Below are positions 8,204 through 16,774 of a DNA stretch of 64,000 nt, piece after piece. Origin of the DNA: Cellulosimicrobium cellulans (lineage in GTDB: Bacteria > Actinomycetota > Actinomycetes > Actinomycetales > Cellulomonadaceae); assembly GCF_007679345.1 (NCBI RefSeq), contig NZ_VEGH01000017.1:31955-95954 (forward strand), in the 5' to 3' direction. The notes below the pieces were generated by a model that saw only the letters and a program-made list of their open reading frames with translations, was not told where the DNA came from and made no database searches. Numbering within the stretch: the stretch's first letter is position 1; each line of letters opens with the position of its first letter. Made by a program: the position numbers and the translations under genes.

Positions 8204-8887
8204 ATGGATCACGTGCTGGTCGCCGAAGACCTGGTCAAGACCTACGGCAGCGGGCAGGCGAGCGTCTCGGCCCTGGGCGGCGTCTCGCTGAGGGTGGCAC
8301 GCGGGGAGTTCGTCGCCGTGGTCGGCACCTCGGGCAGCGGGAAGTCCACGCTGCTGCACATGCTCGGTGGGCTGGACCGCCCGACCAGCGGCACCGTCCG
8401 GGTGGCGGGAGTCGACCTGTCCGGGCTGTCCGTCGACGAGCTGGCGGTCCTGCGCCGGCGCTCGATCGGGTTCGTGTTCCAGGCCTACAACCTCCTGCCG
8501 ATGCTGACCGTCCGGGAGAACGTGGTGCTGCCCACCGAGCTGGACGGACGCCGCATCGACGAGGATTTCGTCCAGGGCATCTTCGCGGGCCTGGGCCTGG
8601 CGGATCGTCAGGCGGCGATGCCCGGTCACCTCTCGGGCGGGCAGCAGCAGCGTGTGGCAGTCGCACGGGCCCTGGCGGCGAAGCCTGAGGTGCTGCTCGC
8701 CGACGAGCCGACCGGCAACCTGGACACCCGGTCGGGGCAGGACGTGCTCGGGGCGATCACGACCGGAGCGCGGCGCTTCGGGCAGACCGTGGTGCTGATC
8801 ACCCACGACCACGAGATCGCGCAGCTGGCGGACCGGATCGTGCGGATCGAGGACGGCCGCATCGTGACACCGCGAGCCGCGGCGTGA
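8204..8887 (+). CDS. ABC transporter ATP-binding protein (LolD/MacB/Vex2 type)
   Basis: 227-residue nucleotide-binding subunit at the inner face of the membrane. Walker A GTSGSGKST (about 43-51), Q-loop FVFQAYN, signature LSGGQQQRVAVARAL, Walker B VLLADEPTGNLD and the H-loop ITHDHE are all intact. The LSGGQQQRV signature and size place it in the MacB/LolD/FtsE group, which pairs with FtsX-like permeases. A GGGAGGG ribosome site lies 6 nt before ATG 8204. Its stop overlaps the permease start (GTGA). It follows its two-component system, as in antimicrobial-peptide-responsive modules. Confidence 0.93.
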   Translation: MDHVLVAEDLVKTYGSGQASVSALGGVSLRVARGEFVAVVGTSGSGKSTLLHMLGGLDRPTSGTVRVAGVDLSGLSVDELAVLRRRSIGFVFQAYNLLPMLTVRENVVLPTELDGRRIDEDFVQGIFAGLGLADRQAAMPGHLSGGQQQRVAVARALAAKPEVLLADEPTGNLDTRSGQDVLGAITTGARRFGQTVVLITHDHEIAQLADRIVRIEDGRIVTPRAAA

Positions 8888-11388
8888 CCGCCGTGCGGAA
8901 CCGGCCGGTCGTCGCGCGGGTCGCGGACCGCGACTACCGCGTCGCTCGCGCCCGCAACCGGTGGATCATCGCGGCGCTCGCCTTGGCCAGCTTCATGATC
9001 GTCACCGTGCTGTCGGTGGGAGTGGCCTACAGCCAGGCCTCCGGAGATCGCCGCATGTACTGGGCGGGGATGGCCTACGACGCGTTCCTCATGGGGCCGA
9101 CGGCCGACCAGATCGCCGCCGCGCAGAGGCTGGACAGCGTCGCGTGGTCCGGGGTGCGCGTGGACGTCGGGTTGGTCGAGACCTACTCCGGGCGCGACGT
9201 CGATCTCCGCATGGTCGCCAGCGACGAAGCCAACTGGACCCACCAGGTGCTGCCTGCCGTGGAACGTCTGGACGGCCGCTACCCCGAAGACATCGACGAG
9301 ATCGCCCTGTCCGTACCGGCGCTCGCCCAGCTCGGGGTGAGCGACGCGCCCCTGGGGACGACGCTCGACCTGGGCTTCCGCCTCAGCAGCCCACCGGGCA
9401 CGCAGGCCGGCGAGTCGACGCCGCAGGCTCGCACCTTCACGCTCGTCGGCATCGTGAAGGACCAGACCCGCAACGCCCTGGCCTACGTGGCACCGTCGTT
9501 GCAGGACGAGGCCGGGATCGCCGCGACCGACAAGTTCGCGAGCACCCTGTATCTGACGCTGCACGACCCGTACCTGGACGCCGGGCGGGTCGCCGCGCTG
9601 AGCGCCGAGCTCGGTGTCGAGCGCGCGCAGTCCTTCTACGCCGACGACACCTCGCTGCAGACGCTGCGCACCGCCGTGGCGGCGGCGGGCCTGCTGGTCC
9701 TGCTCATCGGAACCAGCGCCGCTCTGGTCGTGCGCAGTCTGCTGTCGATCTGGCTGACCCAGCAGATCCGGGTGTACGGGCTGTTGGCCACCATCGGGAC
9801 CACCGGTGCCCGGCTCCGCCGCGTTGTCCGGCGCCAGGTGATCCGGCTCGGGGTGATCGGGATGACGACGGGCGTCACGGCGGGCGCCGTGCTCTGCTCG
9901 ATCGCCGTGCCGCGGTTGCTGACGGCGGCGCTCGACCTGCCACCCACCGTGTCACCATCGCGACTGCTCGCCGTGGTCATACCCGCAACCGTCGCACTCG
10001 TCGCGATCACCCTGGCCGTGAGCGCACGCGCACCCCTGCGCGCTGTCTCGAAGTTGACGCCGGTCGACGCGCTGCGGCACTTGCCCGCGCCCTTCCGAAC
10101 GCCTCGCACGACACCGCGCAGCCGGTCCACGGTCACGATGCTCGCCGCTCGGTCCCTGAGCCGCGACCGTCGGCGCACCGCCAGTGTCGTCAGCTCTTTC
10201 GTTCTGGCCCTCGTGGCCTGCCTGACCGTAGGAGTGCTGGTCGCCAGCAACGACAGCGCCCGTGTGCTCGACCAGACCTGGGCGGGCGACATGGTGCTCT
10301 CCGACCGCAGCGAACCCCAGGGGTGGCCCGCCGTCACAGGCCCCGACCGCACCCTGGACGACGACCTCGTCGCCGCACTGCGGTCGGTGGACGGAGTCGC
10401 CAGTGTCTCGGCGGTCACGCTGGACGGGGTCGCCGTCCGCAGCCAGCCGGCGATCCCCGAGGACTACTACGTCGAGTTCTTCGACCGCTTCAGGTACGAC
10501 CGGTGGCAGGACGCCCGCCCAGAGTTCGTCATCGCCGAGCCCGAAGCGTTCCACGGCGTACTGATCGGCGTCGACGACGACCGCCTCGCCGAGATCGCCG
10601 CGGTGCTGCCCGAACCCGTGGTGCTCGAGGACTTCCACTCGGGGCGTGCAGCGATCCTCACGTTCCCCCCGCAGGTGTCCGACTGGCAGGCGAGCGCCGT
10701 CGTCGGTCAGCACGTCACCGTGCAGAGCGTCGATGGGACCACGATGGCCCCCAGGATCGTCGCCATCGCGCCCGGGTGGCCGGTGCCCTCCGGTGGCCCT
10801 GCCCCAGGACTGGTGGTCGCCGCGCAGTACGTCGAGACGGTCCTCGACCCTCCCCATGTCGACGAGGTCACGATCACCTACGACCGCGCCTTCGACCGCG
10901 AGACCGAAGCAGTCGTCCGCGCGCTCGTTGGCGACGCGAGCGACGTGCAGCTCGACTCGAAGATCGAGGCCTACGACGCGATGAAGGACGGCGCGCAGCA
11001 GCTCAGCCTGCTGGGCGCGGTGATCGCCGCCGTCCTCATGCTGGTGGCGCTGATCAACTTCGGCACCGCGATGGCCGCCACCGCGCACGCCAGAGCCGGC
11101 GAGCTCGCCCTGCTCGAAGCCGTCGGCGCAACGCGCGCGCAGCTGCGCCGTGCCGCCGTTCTCGAAGGTCTGGGCCACTGGCTCCTCGCGGTCCCGGTGT
11201 CCGTGGCCTTCGCGGTCCCGGCCGGCGCGGCCGCGTTCCGCGCGACCGACGACTTCGGCATCGCGTACACGATCCCGGTAGGAGCGAGCGCAGCGATGCT
11301 GGCCGCGGTTGCGCTGACGTGCGCCGTGGTGCCCCTGCTCGCTCTACGGGCGGTCGGACGGGGCGAACTCGTCGACCGCCTGCGGTGA
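8884..11388 (+). CDS. FtsX-like ABC permease (MacB/Vex type)
   Basis: 834-residue membrane permease working with the preceding ATPase. A first membrane segment lies near 25-50, followed by an extracytoplasmic domain of about 200 residues, then three membrane segments of the first FtsX unit (about 260-380). A second large external domain (about 450-690) precedes the final three-helix FtsX unit (about 705-820). The two-unit layout is typical of permeases exporting or sensing peptides and lipoproteins rather than transporting small solutes. The last residues are GRGELVDRLR, and this 3' end is partly duplicated near 12.9 kb. Confidence 0.9.
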   Translation: MTAVRNRPVVARVADRDYRVARARNRWIIAALALASFMIVTVLSVGVAYSQASGDRRMYWAGMAYDAFLMGPTADQIAAAQRLDSVAWSGVRVDVGLVETYSGRDVDLRMVASDEANWTHQVLPAVERLDGRYPEDIDEIALSVPALAQLGVSDAPLGTTLDLGFRLSSPPGTQAGESTPQARTFTLVGIVKDQTRNALAYVAPSLQDEAGIAATDKFASTLYLTLHDPYLDAGRVAALSAELGVERAQSFYADDTSLQTLRTAVAAAGLLVLLIGTSAALVVRSLLSIWLTQQIRVYGLLATIGTTGARLRRVVRRQVIRLGVIGMTTGVTAGAVLCSIAVPRLLTAALDLPPTVSPSRLLAVVIPATVALVAITLAVSARAPLRAVSKLTPVDALRHLPAPFRTPRTTPRSRSTVTMLAARSLSRDRRRTASVVSSFVLALVACLTVGVLVASNDSARVLDQTWAGDMVLSDRSEPQGWPAVTGPDRTLDDDLVAALRSVDGVASVSAVTLDGVAVRSQPAIPEDYYVEFFDRFRYDRWQDARPEFVIAEPEAFHGVLIGVDDDRLAEIAAVLPEPVVLEDFHSGRAAILTFPPQVSDWQASAVVGQHVTVQSVDGTTMAPRIVAIAPGWPVPSGGPAPGLVVAAQYVETVLDPPHVDEVTITYDRAFDRETEAVVRALVGDASDVQLDSKIEAYDAMKDGAQQLSLLGAVIAAVLMLVALINFGTAMAATAHARAGELALLEAVGATRAQLRRAAVLEGLGHWLLAVPVSVAFAVPAGAAAFRATDDFGIAYTIPVGASAAMLAAVALTCAVVPLLALRAVGRGELVDRLR

Positions 11389-11504
11389 ACCTTCCGCCGA
11401 TGCCGCGACGCTCCGGGGACTTGTCACCGACGAGCCGGGTGCATCGGCCGCGCGCAGACCCCGATCGCCCGCACCTCGCGGCGTCCTGGTGTGGAGGGCC
11501 GCGG

Positions 11505-11880
11505 CTATACCGCGTCGAACAGCACCCCCAGGAGCACCGTGAGTCCCGCTGTCAGCCAACCGAGCACGATCAAGATCGTCATCCGGCGTGGAGCAACCAG
11601 CGGACCGCGCGACTCCGGACTGGCCTTGCAGCACGTTGCTCGCGCGTCGCCCCGTCCTGCACCCAGGCCCAGGCTGCAGCGATCGTCCCGCTCACCGCCA
11701 GGAGAACCGCCTGCAGCTCGGCAGGCAGACGCACCGGACCGACGGCCAGCTGCTCCACTCCCGCGATCAGCAAGCGCGCCAAGAACGCAGGCAAGACGAG
11801 GCACACCGCCGCCGGTGGGGGAGCGCCATTCGGCTTCGAGCGGCTGGCCAGGGACAGCAGTCGCAGGATACCGGGTCTTA
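11505..11880 (-). pseudogene. Frameshifted copy of small membrane protein
   Basis: Nearly the same protein as the intact gene at 13044-13496, but split between two frames. The upstream part reads through AAVCLVLPAFLARLLI and AVLLAVSGTIAAAWAWVQ to AVRWLLHAG; the downstream part continues as MTILIVLGWLTAGLTVLLG in another frame. Comparing the copies, the break is a single missing base at 11581-11586 (ATCCGG here, ATCCCGG in the intact copy; plus-strand reading). The start of the original gene is unclear. The protein would have three or four membrane segments. Either a decayed duplicate or a sequencing error at a C run. Confidence 0.75.
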
Positions 11881-12076
11881 ACCGGGCGTCAGCCAGACTC
11901 GTGTTGCCGCCTCCGGGTAGGTGCCAAGCGGGCCGGATGAGCCCCGGAAAGACCCCCACGTGGCCGGTGCCGGTGGGGCGTCCTCCTCTGTTCGCGTCCC
12001 GCGTTGATCCACACGTTGTGCCGACTCGCCAGTTCCCGGCGGGCTCGTGGACGACCCTGACGATGGGACCACTCTC

Positions 12077-12478
12077 ATGCCAGACTCCCAGCACTCCCCG
12101 CTCGAGCAGTCCGGACCGGCTCCGGGCTACCCCGCTGCCCCGGGCGAAGGGGCGCCGCGTCCTCCACGGCATCGAGGCGCTGCGAAGGTGCTCGGCATCG
12201 CCCTGGGCTGCGCCCTGGTCGTTGGTGCGTTCGCCGCACTGGTGACCGGGGACCCGTCTCGTCACGTCGACCCGAAGGTAGCACTGGCGGATTGCGCCTC
12301 GGGCAACATGGCCGCGTGCGACGACCTGCTCTTCGCCTCTGCGCAGGGTTCGGCAGAGGAGACCTTCGCCCTCACGTGCGGGGAGCGGCGACCAGCGCCG
12401 GCCGCCACACTGGCGCTCTTCGGACGCCAGCTCGGTACCGGCGGGTCATGTGAGTCCTGGGGTGGGGGGCGCAACTAG
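12077..12478 (+). CDS. Small single-pass membrane protein with DCxxxxMAACDDL motif
   Basis: 133-residue protein with a proline-rich cytoplasmic N-terminus (1-33), one membrane segment (about 37-57) and an external cysteine-containing domain. The tail has ALADCASGNMAACDDLLF and later FALTCGER, resembling a short domain found after a single helix in many actinobacterial membrane proteins. Function is unknown. ATG 12077 is preferred over an in-frame GTG ten codons upstream because it begins a typical MPDSQ terminus, but the ribosome site is weak either way. It lies between the two copies of the duplicated membrane gene. Confidence 0.7.
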   Translation: MPDSQHSPLEQSGPAPGYPAAPGEGAPRPPRHRGAAKVLGIALGCALVVGAFAALVTGDPSRHVDPKVALADCASGNMAACDDLLFASAQGSAEETFALTCGERRPAPAATLALFGRQLGTGGSCESWGGGRN

Positions 12479-12893
12479 ACCTCGATCCGACAGCGGCGTC
12501 CTTGACTGCTGCAGAGCTGCGACTTCGTGGGCGCCGACTCGGAGGGGACGGCCACGCAGACGCGGAGTGGCGGGTCATGCCACCGCTCAGCTCGCCCCGA
12601 CCGGGACCGCGACGTGTGCGCCGAACCAGCGGGCGACCTCGGTCGGGCCGACGTCAATGGAGAGTCCGGACACGCTCGCCGCCGTCGGATCCAGCGCCGG
12701 TCCGTCGTGCGGAGAGCTTCCCCGGCCTCAGGTCCTCGCCTTCTCGTCGCCGCGTTCCTGCCGGGCATGTGCGTCGAACGAGCAGCAGCTCGGCGCGATC
12801 CTGCATACGCGCGCCACGCCCCTGGACCGCATTCGAGCACGCCGGCATGGTCGCGGCCGAACCGTGCGGGTCTCGCACGCTCGACCATGCGCT
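12479..12893. other. Degenerate sequence, no gene recognised
   Basis: 415 nt with open frames on both strands but no recognisable domain, ribosome site or membrane pattern. Its position just ahead of a permease 3'-end remnant suggests decayed sequence of a second permease copy, but I could not align this part to the intact permease by eye. Confidence 0.45.
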
Positions 12894-12980
12894 GGACACC
12901 GTTGCGCTGATGTGCGTCGTCGTACCCTGCTCGCACGGCGCGCAGTGAGACGAGGTGAACTGGTCGACCGCCTGCGATGA
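12894..12980 (+). pseudogene. Remnant of duplicated FtsX-like permease 3' end
   Basis: The DNA from the CGTTGCGCTGATGTGCGTCG block to the stop matches the last 85-90 nt of the intact permease gene ending at 11388, with substitutions and small indels. The final residues read RRGELVDRLR, against GRGELVDRLR in the intact protein. It is followed after 63 nt by the convergent small membrane gene, as in the first copy, so a unit containing the permease end plus the small gene was duplicated. Confidence 0.65.
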
Positions 12981-13043
12981 GCGCCCTGCTGGGGACCGGG
13001 CGGAGCCCACAACTCGCGGCGTCACAGTCTGCAGGCGCCATGG

Positions 13044-13496
13044 CTACACGGCATCAAAGAGGAACCCCAGGAGCACCGTGAGTCCCGCTGTTAGCCAGCC
13101 GAGCACGATCAAGATCGTCATCCCGGCGTGGAGCAACCAGCGGACCGCGCGACTGCCTACCGGCTCGGCGTCACGTCGCTCGCGCACTACCTCGTCCTGC
13201 ACCCATGCCCAGGCTGCAGCGACCGTGCCGCTCGCCACGAGGAGAACCGCCAGCAACGCGGCGGGCAGACGCACCGGACCGATCGCCAGCGGCTCCACCT
13301 CCCCGATCAGCCAGCGCGCCAAGAGCGCAGGCAGGACGAGGCACACCGCTGCGATCAGACGTAGTGCCTGGCCGCGCGGCCATGAACCCGGCGCGAGCTC
13401 GGAAGGGCGCATGTCTCCAACCTGATCACTCGGCGGTGTGGTCTGCGTTGCTCGGCCGGACGCTGCAGTGGCGCCGTGGTCGGGGCTACCCATCAT
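13044..13496 (-). CDS. Small integral membrane protein (intact duplicate)
   Basis: 150-residue membrane protein of unknown function with a hydrophilic N-terminus (1-45), two long hydrophobic stretches (about 46-70 and 78-98), a charged linker (DEVVRERRDAE) and a C-terminal pair of closely spaced helices (about 122-148) ending at the very C-terminus. It is convergent with the permease remnant. A frameshifted paralogue lies 1.5 kb away. Start choice among ATG 13496, 13493 and 13412 is uncertain; the longest is given. I considered VanZ because of the neighbourhood but see no motif to support it. Confidence 0.65.
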   Translation of the reverse strand: MMGSPDHGATAASGRATQTTPPSDQVGDMRPSELAPGSWPRGQALRLIAAVCLVLPALLARWLIGEVEPLAIGPVRLPAALLAVLLVASGTVAAAWAWVQDEVVRERRDAEPVGSRAVRWLLHAGMTILIVLGWLTAGLTVLLGFLFDAV

Positions 13497-13570
13497 GGGC
13501 TCCTGATCTGGACGTTTCCGGGCGAGTTCGTGACGCCCCTGGTCTAGTCGCGGGAGGGTAAGGGGAGGGT

Positions 13571-13586
13571 TAACCCATCGCTAACC
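13571..13586 (+). promoter_or_regulatory. Direct repeat TAACC-N6-TAACC, probable regulator-binding site
   Basis: Two TAACC half-sites with starts 11 bp apart (13571 and 13582), 54 nt before the OmpR-type regulator gene. Direct repeats with about 10-11 bp period are the usual sites of OmpR-family dimers. The same arrangement recurs at 24215-24230, so autoregulation by the regulator encoded at 13640 is the simplest reading. Confidence 0.6.
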
Positions 13587-13639
13587 GGCGGGCGGGATGC
13601 TTGATTGGTCACGCCGTCGATCAGGCTCGAGGGGGAACG

Positions 13640-14296
13640 ATGCGCGTACTCGTTGTCGAAGACGAAGTCGATCTCGCGCTCTCACTGGCCGAAGGGCTGA
13701 GCGCTGAGGGCTTCCAGGTGGAAGTTGCGCACGAAGGGGCCGCGGGCCTCGCCAGGATCGCCTCGTGGCAGCCGGACGTGGTGATTTTGGACCGGGACCT
13801 GCCTGTGCTCGGGGGCGATGCGGTCTGTCAGGCCCTGGCGACTGTGGGCAGCCCGACGCGGATCCTCATGCTGACCGCGGCCGCGACCCTGCACGACCGG
13901 GTTGCAGGTTTGGACCTGGGTGCCGACGACTACCTGGGCAAGCCTTTCGCCTACGTCGAGCTCCTGGCCCGCATCCGAGCGCTCGGGCGCCGAGTCGACC
14001 TTGATGACCGGCAGGTGTATGAGCGCGCCGGCGTCCGTCTGGACGCCGAGCGCCGCACGGTGACCCGCGACGGTCGTGCCATCCAGTTGACACCGTTGCA
14101 GCTCGCTGTTCTGACGGCATTGCTCGTCGCCGACGGTGGATACGTGTCCGTCGACGAGCTGTTCGCCGACGTCTGGGAAGGCCGCAGTGATCGGAGCCGC
14201 TCCGTGGTCAAGGTCGCCGTTCACGGCCTGCGCGTAAGACTCGGACACCCCGAGGTCATCGAGACCACCTCGGGCCTGGGGTACCGGATCACGTGA
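13640..14296 (+). CDS. OmpR-family response regulator (VanR-like)
   Basis: 218-residue regulator. The receiver domain (about 1-115) has VVEDEVDL, phospho-Asp in VVILDRDLPVLGG and Lys in YLGKPF; the OmpR winged helix (about 125-215) ends TTSGLGYRIT. ATG 13640 follows a GAGGGGGAA ribosome site and places the first receiver strand normally. The stop overlaps the kinase start (GTGA). It heads the long plus-strand set of envelope genes through about 24 kb and lies 54 nt after a TAACC direct repeat that may be its own binding site. Confidence 0.92.
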   Translation: MRVLVVEDEVDLALSLAEGLSAEGFQVEVAHEGAAGLARIASWQPDVVILDRDLPVLGGDAVCQALATVGSPTRILMLTAAATLHDRVAGLDLGADDYLGKPFAYVELLARIRALGRRVDLDDRQVYERAGVRLDAERRTVTRDGRAIQLTPLQLAVLTALLVADGGYVSVDELFADVWEGRSDRSRSVVKVAVHGLRVRLGHPEVIETTSGLGYRIT

Positions 14297-15471
14297 TGAC
14301 GTCCTCTTCGCCGCGCCCAGATCGCGTCGGTCCTTCGCCCAAGCGGCGTCCGCAGTCGTTGCGTACCCGCCTGACGGTGATCACGATCTCGCTGCTGGTC
14401 GCCACGGGGTTCGCGCTGACGGCCGTGCTGTACGTCCTGGTTGATCTGTCGATCGACGGTTCCGCGATCCAGCTGCAGGCGGAAGGCGGGCTCACCCGGT
14501 CGCTCGCGAGGTGGTCGGCGGTGATCGTGGTGGTGTTCGTCTCCACGGCGTCCGCCGTGAGTTGGTTGCTGCTGCGTCGCGTGCTGGGTGCCCTGGAGAC
14601 CGCGACTGCCGCGGCTCGCAACATCGGGGCCGACAACCTCGACGCCCGGATCCCGATCGAAGGGCCGCATGACGAAGTCAGGGTGCTGGGCGAGACGATC
14701 AACGCCATGCTCGACCGGCTCGCTGAGGCGCTGGAGTCCCAGCGTCGCTTCGTCGCCAACGCGTCCCACGAGCTGCGCACGCCGCTCGCCACTGCCAGGA
14801 CCGCGCTCGACGTTCCGCTGACGCAGGGCAGAGTGCCGGCCGAGCTCGAACCCGCCCTGCGTCGCGCGGTCACCGCCAACGAGCGCAGCACCCGGATCCT
14901 GGACTCCTTGCTCACCCTCGCCCGCACGCAAGGTCAGGGCCTCGGCGTGCGGGTCCCCGTGGACCTCGGCGCGCTCCTGGCCGCGGCGGTGCGCGAACGT
15001 GCCGAAGCAGCCGATGCCGCCCAGATCGCGCTCACGGTCCACGAGACCGAGACGATCGTGCTCGGCGATGAGCAGATGCTCGCGCAGGTCTGCGCGAACC
15101 TCATCGACAACGCCATCGTGCACAACCGGCATGGCGGGCACGCCCTGGCCTGGGCCGGTGTGCAGGACCTGGACGGGCAGATGCGCCCCGTAGTTGAAGT
15201 GACCAATGACGGGCAAGCCCTGCTGCCCGCAACCGTCGAGACACTCAAGGAACCGTTCCACCGCGGGACCGCGACCCGGATCCAGGCACCCCCGACCGCG
15301 GCCACCACAGGCTCAGGGTTGGGTCTCGGCCTGGCGATCATCGACGAGATCGTGACCCTGCACCAGGGGCGGCTCACGCTCACCGCCCGACCCGAAGGCG
15401 GCCTGACCGCACGCATCGAGCTGCCCGCATCACACCCGGGACCACGACCAGCAGAAAAGGACCGCTCATGA
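14293..15471 (+). CDS. Sensor histidine kinase, HAMP type
   Basis: 392-residue membrane kinase with two transmembrane helices (about 28-52 and 75-98) separated by a periplasm-side loop of only about 22 residues, then a HAMP linker (about 98-150). The phosphorylation box is RRFVANASHELRTPLAT (His near 160). HATPase motifs are N-box VCANLIDNAIVHNR and G2 GSGLGLGLAIIDE. It starts at GTG 14293, overlapping the regulator stop, and its own stop overlaps the next gene (ATGA). The short sensor loop resembles kinases that detect cell-wall antibiotics or lipid II intermediates, but the signal is not determinable here. Confidence 0.92.
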   Translation: MMTSSSPRPDRVGPSPKRRPQSLRTRLTVITISLLVATGFALTAVLYVLVDLSIDGSAIQLQAEGGLTRSLARWSAVIVVVFVSTASAVSWLLLRRVLGALETATAAARNIGADNLDARIPIEGPHDEVRVLGETINAMLDRLAEALESQRRFVANASHELRTPLATARTALDVPLTQGRVPAELEPALRRAVTANERSTRILDSLLTLARTQGQGLGVRVPVDLGALLAAAVRERAEAADAAQIALTVHETETIVLGDEQMLAQVCANLIDNAIVHNRHGGHALAWAGVQDLDGQMRPVVEVTNDGQALLPATVETLKEPFHRGTATRIQAPPTAATTGSGLGLGLAIIDEIVTLHQGRLTLTARPEGGLTARIELPASHPGPRPAEKDRS

Positions 15472-16106
15472 GCACCAACTCGCCCAGCCCAGGTCCCAGC
15501 ACCACCCCGTGGCGCAGTCCCCAGGCTGCTCGCCCCGACCGGTTCCTCGGTTCGGGCCTGGTCATCCAGACCCAGCACCCGCAGGTGCGCAGGTTGGCCG
15601 CGAGCCTGCGCGGCGGCCGCGACGACGAGCAGTTCGCGCGCGCAGCGTTCGAGTGGGTGCGCGATGAGATCGCACACTCCTTCGATGCCGGCGACCCACG
15701 CGCCACCCTCACCGCCTCCGAGGTTCTCTACCACGGCGTGGGACTGTGCTACGCCAAGTCGCACCTGGCCGCAGCGGTGCTGCGCGCCGGAGGAGTGCCC
15801 ACCGGGTTGTGCTACCAGCTGCTGGCCGACGAGGAGAACGGCTTCGTCCTGCACGGCCTGATCGCGGTGTACCTGCGCGGCAGGTGGCACCGCCAGGACG
15901 TCCGAGGCAACCGTCCCGGACTGGACGCCCAGTTCTCCCTGGACCGCGAGCGGCTGGCCTACACCCTTGATCCAGAGTCCGGTGAGATCGACTACCCCCA
16001 CGTCCAGGTCGCGCCCGCCCGGACCGTGGTCGATGTGCTCAGCACCGCCGAGAACATCTTGACCGCGACACTGCCCAGTTCGCTCGGGCGCGGGTCGAGC
16101 ACATGA
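15468..16106 (+). CDS. Transglutaminase-like cysteine protein
   Basis: 212-residue cytoplasmic protein of the transglutaminase-like superfamily. The catalytic Cys lies in GVGLCYAKSHLAAAVLRAGG (about 92-111), the His in GFVLHGLIAVYL (about 125-136) and the Asp in the following strand (WHRQDVRG). No signal peptide or membrane segment is present. Family members act as protein cross-linkers, amidases or proteases, and the substrate here is unknown. The ATG overlaps the kinase stop and its own stop overlaps the next start, so regulator, kinase, transglutaminase and the following gene are translationally coupled. A protease or amidase tied to a wall-stress kinase is unusual. Confidence 0.8.
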   Translation: MSTNSPSPGPSTTPWRSPQAARPDRFLGSGLVIQTQHPQVRRLAASLRGGRDDEQFARAAFEWVRDEIAHSFDAGDPRATLTASEVLYHGVGLCYAKSHLAAAVLRAGGVPTGLCYQLLADEENGFVLHGLIAVYLRGRWHRQDVRGNRPGLDAQFSLDRERLAYTLDPESGEIDYPHVQVAPARTVVDVLSTAENILTATLPSSLGRGSST

Positions 16107-16684
16107 CACGACGTGAAGCACGCATGCGGTTCATCGTCGAGTTGGCTCTCGCGGCCCTGGCACTGTGCGCGATCATGCTGTTCCTGCGTGACCCTCGAGC
16201 CGGCGCCGACAGCATCGCTGAGCCCTCACCTTCCGCGACGAGTACGACAGAGGACTCGGCCCCAGGACCACCGGTGGATGTCCACACGCGCGCCGCGAAC
16301 GCGCCTACCCATGCCCAGGAAGCGCACGTCGGCGACTGCTACATGCTCGGAGAGCAGGATCCGACCTGGGGGATGGCGAACCTGGCGTTCGTCGACTGTG
16401 CGCAGCCTCACCACGGGCAGATCGTGCTCCAGCACATGCTCACCGAAACCACAGCGATCAACGTCGACCACCGGCCGGCAGACGACCCCGTGATGCCTGC
16501 GGTCGACTTCGCCCTCGAGGCCTGCGTCATGGCCGTCTGGGGCCTGGAACCCTCCGAGCTGCCGGTCGGCCCCGCCCTGTACTTCCCGACCAACCTCGTG
16601 CACGACGGCCTCGCCGAGGACGTGATGTGCGCGCGGGAGAGCCCGCAGCTCCATACGGGCTCGGCGACCGCGAGCAGCTGGTGA
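16103..16684 (+). CDS. Membrane-anchored septum-formation-like domain protein
   Basis: 193-residue protein with an N-terminal membrane segment (about 8-28), a Ser/Thr/Pro-rich linker and an external domain beginning HVGDCYMLGE and continuing FVDCAQPHHGQIVL. That pattern (VGDC, then a conserved Cys-x-x-PH) matches the septum-formation-related domain found in many actinobacterial lipoproteins and membrane proteins. Further cysteines near 150 and 180 may form disulphides. It is coupled to the transglutaminase gene by an ATGA overlap. Its exact role is unknown; an envelope-localised accessory factor fits the operon. Confidence 0.75.
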   Translation: MTRREARMRFIVELALAALALCAIMLFLRDPRAGADSIAEPSPSATSTTEDSAPGPPVDVHTRAANAPTHAQEAHVGDCYMLGEQDPTWGMANLAFVDCAQPHHGQIVLQHMLTETTAINVDHRPADDPVMPAVDFALEACVMAVWGLEPSELPVGPALYFPTNLVHDGLAEDVMCARESPQLHTGSATASSW

Positions 16685-16774
16685 GCGCCCGCTCGATGCG
16701 CGAGCCCACCGTCTCTCTGCCAGGCATCCGACTCAGCGATGAGCCGTCCCAGCACATCCACCGGAGGACAGCAG

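Noticed and set aside
8961..12245. 1,094-codon plus-strand frame overlapping the permease
   Set aside because: Out of frame with the FtsX-like permease, Arg/Pro-rich, no domains.
12450..12980. 176-codon plus-strand frame as a gene
   Set aside because: Only the last 28 codons match anything, namely the end of the neighbouring permease; the remainder has no protein character.
13044..13496. Small membrane protein considered as VanZ
   Set aside because: The neighbourhood suggested it, but the helix spacing and residues show no VanZ pattern that I recognise.
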